Both the position numbers and the translations under genes were made by a program. From JAWXCB01 sp034440455 (GTDB lineage: Bacteria > Bacteroidota > Bacteroidia > Chitinophagales > CAIOSU01), in contig JAWXCB010000065.1 in the NCBI GenBank assembly GCA_034440455.1, positions 1 to 6,138 on the forward strand: DNA of 6,138 nt. The letters are read 5' to 3'. Below the pieces are notes generated by a model that made no database searches, was not told the origin of the DNA, and saw only the letters and a program-made list of their open reading frames with translations. Of this stretch, positions 1 through 5,518 are shown in pieces. The number at the start of each line of letters is the position of its first letter. Within the stretch, counting starts at the first letter, position 1.

Positions 1-51
1 CACACAAAAATAAGTGATAGTTATTTTTCTATTTTTACTTTTTCAAAAATA

Positions 52-95
52 TACTAACAAATGGGTGTGAGTTTTTTCACACTCTGCCGTTAGCA
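52..95. repeat. Hairpin framed by CTAAC/GTTAG inverted repeat
   Basis: An inner stem pairs 63-70 with 77-84 (core GTGTGA/TCACAC, with one G-T wobble) around a six-base loop. An outer arm pairs CTAAC (54-58) with GTTAG (89-93), separated from the inner stem by short unpaired stretches. The arrangement, a short outer inverted repeat of AAC/GTT type around an imperfect stem, recalls an integron attC site, but it is shorter than usual and the outer boxes do not fully match RYYYAAC/GTTRRRY. It could equally be a terminator or leader hairpin. The inverted repeats are seen directly; the attC idea is speculative. Confidence 0.35.
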
Positions 96-113
96 GCAAC
101 CATAAACAAAGAC

Positions 114-179
114 ATGACCAATTTAACACTGACGACACAATCACAATTAATTTTCAAATCAAAAACGAAACGACAATGA
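114..179 (+). CDS. Possible 21-codon upstream ORF overlapping the next start
   Basis: An ATG at 114 opens a 21-residue reading frame whose TGA stop (177-179) overlaps the ATG (176-178) of the exported protein gene in an ATGA arrangement, the geometry of translational coupling. The peptide is polar and basic at its end (ending Lys-Thr-Lys-Arg-Gln) and resembles no family I know. There is no Shine-Dalgarno motif, which is uninformative in Bacteroidota. In a stretch this A-rich the overlap may be chance, and the region may simply be untranslated leader. Confidence 0.2.
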   Translation: MTNLTLTTQSQLIFKSKTKRQ

Positions 180-508
180 AAAAATTAACGATTACAACTT
201 TGTTACTTGCGTGTTTCGCATTTACAAGTTATTCGCAAGACACATTACAGAACAAACAAGACATACAAAAGCCCAATGCAACTTACACAGTAGGGTCTGC
301 AAAGGTGACAGTTTGGCACAACGAGAAAGAAGGAAAATACGGGACTTTCACCGACAAGAACTTCAAAGTCGAGAGAGTTTACAAGAAAGACGACAAGTGG
401 GAAACATCAAACTACTTCGACTTGACAGAGCTTCTTCAATTACGGGCAGCAATTGACAAAGCAATCAATGAAGAGGGAGTAAAAATAAAAGACGGGTCGG
501 AGAAATAG
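176..508 (+). CDS. Small exported protein of unknown function
   Basis: A 110-residue protein. Residues 1-20 form a signal peptide: Met-Lys-Lys, a hydrophobic core of about residues 8-16, then Ser-Tyr-Ser-Gln, a typical Bacteroidota signal peptidase I site, so the mature protein probably starts at Gln21 in the periplasm or outside the cell. Leu-Leu-Ala-Cys (10-13) is a partial lipobox, but hydrophobic sequence continues past the Cys, so I favour soluble export. The mature part is compact and charged: a strand-like segment with VTVWHNEKEGKYGTF (about 45-59), a segment KVERVYKKDDKWETSNYF (64-81), then a helix-like LTELLQLRAAIDKAI (83-97). The order Trp-x-Asn-Glu, Gly-x-Phe, Arg-x-Tyr-Lys, Trp-x-(S/T), Asp-Leu-x-x-Leu recalls small cytoplasmic proteins of PC4/p15 or DUF736-like appearance; this is from memory and unproven. 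The gene is A-rich compared with the metabolic genes downstream, suggesting accessory origin. No function is assigned. Confidence 0.8.
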   Translation: MKKLTITTLLLACFAFTSYSQDTLQNKQDIQKPNATYTVGSAKVTVWHNEKEGKYGTFTDKNFKVERVYKKDDKWETSNYFDLTELLQLRAAIDKAINEEGVKIKDGSEK

Positions 509-782
509 CGGCTCGACAGTTACGCGCGGACAGATACCCACTGTGCCTCTTGGACACGGACGGCAATGAAAAAAAATCAAAAAACATTGCACAATCGAGT
601 AGCCTGCCCCGCCACCTGTCGGTTACGGGGAGAGGCGCTTACATCACTGTACCCCACTGCTATCTGTGCTTCTAAGCAGAGCCACTAAAGCAACGAGGTA
701 TGTACGCGCAAAATAATCAGCAGACAACTGTCAACAGTTTTTTACTGTGGTCTGTCGTCTGCGGACTGTTGACTTTTCTTCC
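509..782. other. Intergenic stretch without a convincing gene
   Basis: These 274 bases lie between two convergent genes. They are more GC-rich in the middle than the preceding leader. The only ATG frame of note (566-688, 40 residues) begins with a Lys-rich start but continues with Cys, Pro and Thr residues in no recognisable pattern, so I do not call it a gene. The 3' third contains the hairpin at 720-762. A 12-base string, TGTACGCGCAAA, at 701-712 recurs exactly at 3656-3667, also beside a hairpin. No tRNA or known RNA fold was recognised. Confidence 0.6.
720..762 (-). terminator. Probable terminator hairpin of the cystathionine beta-synthase gene
   Basis: Read on the minus strand, an 18-position stem (GCAGAC at 762-757 against GTCTGC at 725-720, continuing inward with one G-T pair and three mismatches) closes a seven-base TAAAAAA loop, about 20 nt after the TGA stop of the upstream gene. 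The sequence after the stem, TGATTATTTT, is moderately T-rich. A competing perfect 9-bp pairing exists between GTCAACAGT (730-738) and ACTGTTGAC (765-773), so two alternative folds are possible. The short related GACTGT/ACAGTC units look like degenerate intergenic repeats as well as a terminator. Confidence 0.5.
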
Positions 783-2144
783 TCACCCCGCTATCGCCTG
801 GATTAAATCATATTCGGTGATGATGTGCAGGTGACCGCCTCTGTCGGTAACGAGCACTGCGCTATTCACTTTATTGATGAGCGCAGAAATTTCTTTTGTG
901 GTTGCATTTAAATCAACAAACGGAAAAGGGGGCGACATGAGCTCGCCCACATTTTTTTGTGCATCGGCAAGATTATTCAGCAGCGCATTGAGGATGATGT
1001 GCTCGGAAACGGAGCCGACCAGCTCGCCATTTTCGGTGACGGGCAGTTGCGAGATGCCTTTTGCTTTCATCACCGCGATGGCTTCGCGCAGCGATTTGTC
1101 TTTGGCGATGGTGAGGAAATGCTTCACTTCTTTTTTGCGGATGATGCTCTCGGCATCGGGCATGGTGACTTCGAGAAACCTGCGGTCGCGCAGCCAGTCC
1201 TCATTATAGAGCTTGGCAACATAGCGGCTGCCGTGGTCGTGAAACACAACGACAACGACATCGGTTTCTTTCAGTTGCTCTTTCATCTGCAGCAATCCCG
1301 CTACGGCAGAGCCTGCGGAGTAGCCCACGAAAATGCCTTCTTCTTTGGTGATGCGTCTCGCCATGAGCGCGCCATCTTTGTCGGTCACTTTTTCAAAATG
1401 GTCAATCACTTTGAAATCAATGTTGGCGGGAATGATGTCTTCGCCAATGCCTTCGGTGATGTAGGTGTAAATTTCTTTCGGGTCAATCTCCCCCGTTTCG
1501 TGATATTTCTTCAGCGCAGAGCCATACGTGTCAATCGCCCAGATTTTGATGTTTGGATTCTTTTCTTTCAGATATTTTCCTGCGCCTGAAATAGTGCCGC
1601 CTGTGCCTGTGCCCACTACGAGGTGCGTAATCTTGCCTTCGGTCTGCTCCCAGATTTCAGGACCGGTGGTTTCATAATGCGCCTGGGTGTTGGCGAGGTT
1701 GTCATATTGGTTTACGTAAAACGCATTTGGCGTTTCCTGCGCGATGCGTCTTGAGGTGGAATAATAGGAGCGCGGGTCTTCAGGCTCCACATCGGTGGGG
1801 CACACAATCACTTCTGCGCCCATCGCTTTCATCACATCGGTTTTCTCTTTCGACTGCTTGTCGGTGGTGGTGAAAATACATTTGTAGCCTTTCACGATGC
1901 CGCAAATCGCCAAGCCCATGCCGGTGTTGCCGGAGGTGCCTTCCACGATGGTGCCACCGGGTTTCAGCAGTCCTTTCTTTTCTGCTTCTTCCACCATCTT
2001 CAGCGCCATGCGGTCTTTGATGCTGTTGCCGGGGTTAAAGAATTCCACCTTTGCCAGCACCGTAGCCTTCACGCCTTTGGTCACTTTGTTGAGTTTCACG
2101 AGAGGCGTGTTGCCGATTGCTCCGAGGATGTTTTCGTGGTACAT
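783..2144 (-). CDS. cbs: Cystathionine beta-synthase (PLP enzyme with C-terminal CBS-domain pair)
   Basis: A 453-residue cytoplasmic enzyme predicted to condense serine with homocysteine to cystathionine, the first transsulfuration step; cysteine-synthase or H2S-forming side activity is common in the family. Residues 1 to about 320 form the fold-type II PLP domain: IGNTPLVKL (10-18), Lys43 in SIKDRM as the Schiff-base lysine, the TSGNTG phosphate-cofactor loop (70-75), GTGTGGTISG (178-187) binding the PLP phosphate, EGIGED-IIP (231-239) matching the eukaryotic CBS signature EGIGYDFIP, and GYSAGSA (274-280). Residues about 330-453 form a Bateman module of two CBS domains, the first around VKHFLTIAKDKSL to SVSEHII, the second from VGELMSPPF to the end, ending ITEYDLIQAIAG. 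In human CBS this module binds S-adenosylmethionine; whether it does here is unknown. There is no N-terminal haem-binding extension. Plain O-acetylserine sulfhydrylase is less likely given the EGIG motif and the CBS pair. The start is MYHENI, with no Shine-Dalgarno sequence upstream. Confidence 0.93.
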   Translation of the reverse strand: MYHENILGAIGNTPLVKLNKVTKGVKATVLAKVEFFNPGNSIKDRMALKMVEEAEKKGLLKPGGTIVEGTSGNTGMGLAICGIVKGYKCIFTTTDKQSKEKTDVMKAMGAEVIVCPTDVEPEDPRSYYSTSRRIAQETPNAFYVNQYDNLANTQAHYETTGPEIWEQTEGKITHLVVGTGTGGTISGAGKYLKEKNPNIKIWAIDTYGSALKKYHETGEIDPKEIYTYITEGIGEDIIPANIDFKVIDHFEKVTDKDGALMARRITKEEGIFVGYSAGSAVAGLLQMKEQLKETDVVVVVFHDHGSRYVAKLYNEDWLRDRRFLEVTMPDAESIIRKKEVKHFLTIAKDKSLREAIAVMKAKGISQLPVTENGELVGSVSEHIILNALLNNLADAQKNVGELMSPPFPFVDLNATTKEISALINKVNSAVLVTDRGGHLHIITEYDLIQAIAG

Positions 2145-2148
2145 GGTT

Positions 2149-2281
2149 AGTTGCGAGTTTGTAAGTTACGGGTTACGAGTTATGAATAAGTTGCGCGTTA
2201 TAGGTTTTTGCGTTGCGAGTTTAAAGAATAAATTTTGAAGTTTTACAACCCGAAACCCGCAACTCGAAAACCCGCAAACTC
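2149..2281. repeat. Cluster of short degenerate CGNGTT / AACNCG repeats
   Basis: The gap between the saccharopine dehydrogenase and cystathionine beta-synthase genes is nearly filled by one motif. On the plus strand there are five CGNGTT units at 2154, 2169, 2176, 2194 and 2216. After a 25-nt AT-rich spacer come four reverse-complement AACNCG units at 2247, 2254, 2261 and 2269. GTTGCGAGTTT occurs exactly twice (2150-2160 and 2212-2222). The two halves can pair into a long imperfect hairpin. The array abuts, and slightly overlaps, the saccharopine dehydrogenase stop codon. Such loosely repeated GTTACGAGTT-like tracts are familiar in Bacteroidota intergenic DNA; their function is not known to me. 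It may attenuate read-through between the two genes. Confidence 0.7.
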
Positions 2282-3614
2282 ATTTAATTTCCCTCTCCTC
2301 AAACCTCATCCCGAATTTTTCTAATTCGCGCATCACGGGTACATACACTTCTTTCACGGTGGGAATCACCACACCTTGCAGGTTTATTTTCTTTTGCAAT
2401 AGCATCTTCGCGCTGATGGCAACGGGCAAGCCTACGGTTTTTGCCATTGCGGTGTTCACGCGGTCATCGCCCGTCACCACGAAGTAGGCGTGTGACTCGC
2501 ACGACTTGCCGTTCATCTCATAGTTGAATTTATGCCACATCACCAGCATGTCTTTATCATCGGGGTCGAGCGTCCATTTATCTTCGAGCATCTTTTGGAG
2601 GATTTGCGCGGGCGTGGCATTCTTCAATCCCACCTTTTTATCTTCAAACACCCCGAGCCATTTCATGCGGTGCATTTCTTCTGAGTCAATATCCCAGTTC
2701 ATGTAATAAGCGAGCTTCAACTCAACGGGTGCAACTGCATCATAATAAAGAAACGAGTTGATGAACTCGCGGTAGGTCATCGTTTCAGTGTCTTCCATCG
2801 TGTAGGAATCATCGGTAGCGCCTATTTGCACAAACGCATTCCAGGTGCGGCAATAGCCCGGTCTGCGCAGCGTGCCGCGATAAATTGTTTTTACTTCCTG
2901 CAAATTGTAAGAGTCAAGATACTTGAGAGAATCACGATTTGCATAGCCTTCAAAATATCCATAGCTGGGAATTTGAATCATTTCCGTTCTGCGAAACAAA
3001 CGGTGATAGGGAATGTATTTGAATGTTCCTTCCTGCCTGAACTTTACAATGCCTTGTCCGGCAAGAACCACGTTGCGCGGGTTCCACGTGAATTTATATT
3101 TCCACGGATTATCTTTTTCACTTTCAGGCGCAAGTAATCCGCCCGTGAAACTTTCAAACGCAGTCATCTTTCCTCCCTGTGCGCGAATGCGGTCAATCAC
3201 CTGCATTGCCGACATGTGGTCAATGCCGGGGTCAACGCCCATTTCATTTAAAAACAACAATCCTTTTCTTTTCACTTCCGCATCCAGCTTCTTCATTTCA
3301 TCGGAAACATACGAAGCGGTGATGAGGTCTTTGCCTGTTTCCAAACAAACGCTTGCCACTTTAGGATGCAGCAACGCAGGCAGCATGGAAATCACTAAAT
3401 CAGATTCGGAAACAAGTTGCTGTGTTAATGCTGAATCACTTGCATTGAATTCACGAATGAACAACTTCTCAGAAGCAGGAAATAGCTGTTTTGCATTATC
3501 TGGAAACTGGTCGCCAATCGTAAGCTTCCAATCTTCGGTAGTTGCATCTGCAAGCAGTTGCTTGATTAACGCGCTGCTTGATTTTCCCGCTCCGAGTATG
3601 AGGATATTTTTCAT
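2280..3614 (-). CDS. Saccharopine dehydrogenase (LYS9 / saccharopine reductase type)
   Basis: A 444-residue cytoplasmic NAD(P)-dependent enzyme of the family that interconverts saccharopine with glutamate and alpha-aminoadipate semialdehyde. Visible landmarks: a Rossmann nucleotide-binding loop ILGAGKSSSALI (6-17) at the very N-terminus, SMLPALLH (76-83), NEMGVDPGIDHM (123-134), GGLLAPESEKDNPWKYKF (158-175) and TWNPRNVV (176-183) matching the family pattern GGLPAPE..NP..YKFSW, the RGTLRRPGYCRTW segment (247-259), and a C-terminal PTVKEVYVPVMRELEKFG (418-435). Length is normal for the monofunctional enzyme. Since bacteria of this group normally make lysine by the diaminopimelate route, a catabolic role (saccharopine to glutamate) is more likely than biosynthesis, but this is inference: the partner lysine-ketoglutarate reductase is not in the window. 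The gene is divergent from cytidine deaminase across 62 nt and is followed 135 nt later by cystathionine beta-synthase on the same strand. A related dehydrogenase or carboxynorspermidine-type substrate is less likely given these motifs. Confidence 0.9.
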   Translation of the reverse strand: MKNILILGAGKSSSALIKQLLADATTEDWKLTIGDQFPDNAKQLFPASEKLFIREFNASDSALTQQLVSESDLVISMLPALLHPKVASVCLETGKDLITASYVSDEMKKLDAEVKRKGLLFLNEMGVDPGIDHMSAMQVIDRIRAQGGKMTAFESFTGGLLAPESEKDNPWKYKFTWNPRNVVLAGQGIVKFRQEGTFKYIPYHRLFRRTEMIQIPSYGYFEGYANRDSLKYLDSYNLQEVKTIYRGTLRRPGYCRTWNAFVQIGATDDSYTMEDTETMTYREFINSFLYYDAVAPVELKLAYYMNWDIDSEEMHRMKWLGVFEDKKVGLKNATPAQILQKMLEDKWTLDPDDKDMLVMWHKFNYEMNGKSCESHAYFVVTGDDRVNTAMAKTVGLPVAISAKMLLQKKINLQGVVIPTVKEVYVPVMRELEKFGMRFEEREIK

Positions 3615-3625
3615 TAGTTTAGAAA

Positions 3626-3658
3626 ACAGATTCCATCGCTTTGAGCGATGGAATCTGT
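3626..3658. repeat. Perfect 15-bp hairpin in the divergent control region
   Basis: ACAGATTCCATCGCT (3626-3640) and its exact reverse complement AGCGATGGAATCTGT (3644-3658) surround a three-base TTG loop. The hairpin fills about half of the 62-nt gap between two divergent genes, 11 nt from one start codon and 18 nt from the other. It would lie in the 5' leader of a transcript in either direction. Possible roles are a dispersed REP-like repeat, an mRNA 5' stabiliser, or an operator for a dimeric regulator. It also argues against starting the cytidine deaminase at the TTG (3641), which would fall in the loop. Confidence 0.85.
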
Positions 3659-3663
3659 ACGCG

Positions 3664-3671
3664 CAAATCTA
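3664..3671 (-). promoter_or_regulatory. Putative -7 promoter box of saccharopine dehydrogenase
   Basis: On the minus strand this octamer reads TAGATTTG, an exact match to the Bacteroidota -7 consensus TAnnTTTG. A -33 element is weak: TTTC at 3692-3689, 17 nt upstream, is the best candidate. Transcription would begin near 3657-3660, at the base of the 15-bp hairpin, so the mRNA would start almost directly with that stem. On the plus strand TAGTTTAG (3615-3622) is a near match that could serve cytidine deaminase. Both are sequence matches only. Confidence 0.35.
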
Positions 3672-3676
3672 AGAAA

Positions 3677-4153
3677 ATGAATATCCTCGAAATTAAAACC
3701 GAAGTAAAAGTTTACGACAATGCAGCAGAGCTTGGAAAGGATGACCAATCATTGCTGATAAAAGCAAAGGAAGCGTTGCAAACGGCTTATGCGCCTTATT
3801 CAAAGTTTCATGTGGGCGCTGCGCTTCTTCTCGATGACGGCACTGTGGTAAAGGGGAGCAATCAGGAGAATGCTTCGTTTCCGCTGGGGTTATGTGCCGA
3901 GCGCGTTGCGCTTGCAAATCAAGCAGCCAACTTTCCCAATCAAAAAGTGAAAGCAATCGCAGTATCTGTTGAAAATGCAATTGCCGACAGCATCGCATCG
4001 CCTTGCGGCATGTGCAGGCAGGCGTTGCTGGAAAGTGAAGTGAAACAGAATTCAGCAATAAAAATTCTATTGAAAGGTCCTTCTGCGGAAGTGTATGAGA
4101 TTGATTCAATAAAGCAGTTGTTGCCTTTGGCGTTTAGTTCTAAGAATCTTTAG
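3677..4153 (+). CDS. cdd: Cytidine deaminase
   Basis: A 158-residue cytoplasmic zinc enzyme that converts cytidine and deoxycytidine to uridine and deoxyuridine in pyrimidine salvage. The APYSKFHVGAALL segment (39-51) is the family signature start. N62 and E64 in SNQENASFP correspond to the ribose-binding pair. Cys73-Ala-Glu75 supplies a zinc ligand and the catalytic glutamate, and Pro109-Cys110-Gly-Met-Cys113 supplies the other two zinc ligands, so the active site is intact. Length fits the short homotetrameric class, with an extra N-terminal segment of about 20 residues. I chose the ATG at 3677 (MNILEI): the in-frame TTG at 3641 lies inside a perfect hairpin and would add 12 unlikely residues. 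Ornithine aminotransferase follows 38 nt downstream on the same strand and may be co-transcribed, although the two functions are unrelated. Confidence 0.93.
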   Translation: MNILEIKTEVKVYDNAAELGKDDQSLLIKAKEALQTAYAPYSKFHVGAALLLDDGTVVKGSNQENASFPLGLCAERVALANQAANFPNQKVKAIAVSVENAIADSIASPCGMCRQALLESEVKQNSAIKILLKGPSAEVYEIDSIKQLLPLAFSSKNL

Positions 4154-4191
4154 AACTTACAATCCGGCTAATTTTACCGCAAACATTTTAA

Positions 4192-5406
4192 ATGGAAACC
4201 AGGACAACTTCCCTTGCCATCGAACTGGAAGAACGCTACGGAGCGCATAACTATCACCCCCTGCCTGTGGTGCTGCACAAAGGCAGAGGAGTATATGTGT
4301 GGGATGTGGAAGGCAAGAAATACTATGACTTCCTCTCTGCTTATTCAGCCGTGAGCCAGGGGCATTGCCACCCGAAGATATTGAAAGCATTGAATGAACA
4401 GGCAGAGTTGCTCACGCTCACTTCACGCGCTTTTCACAACAATGTATTGGGCGAGTTTGAGAAGTCTGTTTGCGAGTATTTCGGCTTTGACCGCGTGTTG
4501 CCAATGAACACAGGCGTTGAAGCGGTGGAGAGCGCGATTAAACTTGCGCGCAAGTGGGGCTATGAAAAGAAAGGCATTGCCGAAAACCAGGCGAAGATTA
4601 TTTTCTGCGAAAACAATTTTCACGGAAGAACTACTACGGTTATCTCCGCGTCAACGGATGAAGATTCAAGGAAGAACTTCGGTCCGTTTATGCCGGGATT
4701 GGTTGTGATTCCTTACAATGATTTGAGGGCGTTGGAAAAAGAGTTGGAAGATAAAAGCGTATGCGGCTTTATCGTTGAACCGATTCAGGGGGAAGCGGGA
4801 GTGTTTGTTCCCGATGATGGTTATTTGAAAGGCGCTGCTGATTTATGCAAGGAGGCAAACGTATTGTTTATTGCCGATGAAATTCAAACAGGAATTGGCA
4901 GAACAGGGAAGCTTTTGTGTTGCGACTATGAAGACGTGAAGCCCGACATGTTGCTTTTGGGAAAGGCGCTGGGCGGTGGCGTGTTGCCTATTTCCGTTGT
5001 GTTGGCAGATGATGAAATCATGTTGTTGTTGAAACCCGGGCAGCATGGCTCCACCTTTGGCGGCAACCCGCTTGCATGTCGTGTTGCGATAGCCGCGCTG
5101 GAAGTTGTGAAAGATGAAAAGCTCGCTGCCAATGCATTTCGTCTTGGCGAGGTGTTCAGAAGCGAGTTGAAGAAAATTGAAAGTCCTTTAATAAAAGAAG
5201 TGCGCGGCAAGGGATTACTCAATGCAATCACCGTGCAGTCGGAAACGCCCGATATGGCTTGGGACATTTGCCTGAAGCTGATGGACAACGGACTGCTTGC
5301 GAAGCCTACGCATGGCGATAAAATCAGGTTTGCTCCTCCATTAGTTATCAACGAAACGCAGATGATGGAATGCGTGGAGATTATCACGGATACATTGAAC
5401 GATTGA
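4192..5406 (+). CDS. rocD: Ornithine aminotransferase (ornithine--2-oxo-acid transaminase)
   Basis: A 404-residue cytoplasmic class III PLP aminotransferase that moves the delta-amino group of ornithine to 2-oxoglutarate, giving glutamate-5-semialdehyde and glutamate. It links arginine/ornithine breakdown to proline and glutamate. The sequence closely follows the human enzyme without its mitochondrial presequence: YGAHNYHPLPVVL (16-28) with the ornithine-binding tyrosine (Y21), SAYSAVSQGHCHPKI (49-63), MNTGVEAVESAIKLARKWGY (105-124), NNFHGRT (141-147) with the conserved arginine R146, VEPIQGEAGV (195-204), ADEIQTGIGRTG (228-239) with the PLP-contacting Asp229, the Schiff-base Lys258 in LLGKALGGG, HGSTFGGNPL (285-294), RGKGLLNA (338-345), and GLLAKPTHGDKIRFAPPL near the end. 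The YGAHNYHPLP and AKPTHGD motifs separate it from acetylornithine aminotransferase (ArgD). All catalytic positions are present. TAATTTTA (4169-4176), a near match to a -7 box, could be its own promoter; otherwise it shares the cytidine deaminase transcript. Confidence 0.96.
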   Translation: METRTTSLAIELEERYGAHNYHPLPVVLHKGRGVYVWDVEGKKYYDFLSAYSAVSQGHCHPKILKALNEQAELLTLTSRAFHNNVLGEFEKSVCEYFGFDRVLPMNTGVEAVESAIKLARKWGYEKKGIAENQAKIIFCENNFHGRTTTVISASTDEDSRKNFGPFMPGLVVIPYNDLRALEKELEDKSVCGFIVEPIQGEAGVFVPDDGYLKGAADLCKEANVLFIADEIQTGIGRTGKLLCCDYEDVKPDMLLLGKALGGGVLPISVVLADDEIMLLLKPGQHGSTFGGNPLACRVAIAALEVVKDEKLAANAFRLGEVFRSELKKIESPLIKEVRGKGLLNAITVQSETPDMAWDICLKLMDNGLLAKPTHGDKIRFAPPLVINETQMMECVEIITDTLND

Positions 5407-5411
5407 TTGCT

Positions 5412-5499
5412 GGGCAGTTCTAAAAATTGTTTTTTACCGCCTCACCCCATCCCTCTGTAGAAGGAGAGGGAGTTGGAAATAGAATTTTTAGAACTGCCC
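5412..5499. repeat. Palindromic element with 17-bp perfect terminal inverted repeats
   Basis: GGGCAGTTCTAAAAATT (5412-5428) is repeated as its exact reverse complement at 5483-5499, with two further pairs outside after one mismatch. The 54-nt interior holds a second hairpin, TCCCTCT/AGAGGGA (5450-5456 with 5465-5471, eight-base loop), preceded by CCTCACCCCATCCCTCT, a string resembling a C-rich intergenic repeat common in Bacteroidota. The nested-palindrome design suggests a small non-autonomous repeat (MITE or REP-like) in the gap between convergent genes, and it can also act as a two-way transcription terminator. No open reading frame or clear target-site duplication is seen. Confidence 0.75.
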
Positions 5500-5513
5500 T
5501 GCTGCAACAGCAG
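5499..5513 (-). terminator. Short hairpin downstream of the DUF2061 gene
   Basis: CTGCTG (5499-5504) pairs with CAGCAG (5508-5513) around a CAA loop, six nt past the TAA stop of the minus-strand gene. Read in that direction the stem is followed by GGCAGTTCTAAAAATT, which lacks a clean T-run, so any termination may rely on the adjacent larger palindrome. Confidence 0.3.
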
Positions 5514-5518
5514 CGGCA

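Noticed and set aside
206..217. Lipoprotein signal (Leu-Leu-Ala-Cys) in the exported protein
   Set aside because: The hydrophobic segment continues beyond the Cys and a better Ser-Tyr-Ser-Gln cleavage site follows. The alternative is kept only as a minor possibility.
566..688. A 40-residue frame in the gap after the exported protein gene
   Set aside because: The Lys-rich start gives way to a Cys/Thr/Pro mix with no domain pattern. It is likely chance in non-coding DNA.
957..1589. A 210-residue plus-strand open frame
   Set aside because: It lies wholly antisense to the cystathionine beta-synthase gene, is rich in Phe, His and Asp in a pattern produced by reading the complement of a coding strand, and matches no family.
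2149..2281. CRISPR array
   Set aside because: The repeats are six to eleven bases, degenerate, switch orientation half way and have no uniform spacers.
783..3614. A functional operon of saccharopine dehydrogenase with cystathionine beta-synthase
   Set aside because: They share a strand, but the 135-nt repeat-filled gap and the unrelated pathways give no positive support for a functional pairing.
3013..3672. A 219-residue plus-strand open frame
   Set aside because: It is antisense to the saccharopine dehydrogenase gene, with Ser/Cys/Pro-rich shadow composition, and runs through the divergent hairpin.
3641..3676. TTG start giving a 12-residue longer cytidine deaminase
   Set aside because: The TTG is the loop of a perfect 15-bp hairpin, and the added residues are unlike the family, whereas the ATG at 3677 gives a normal N-terminus.
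4926..5387. A 153-residue minus-strand open frame
   Set aside because: It is antisense to ornithine aminotransferase, whose catalytic motifs are intact throughout that stretch.
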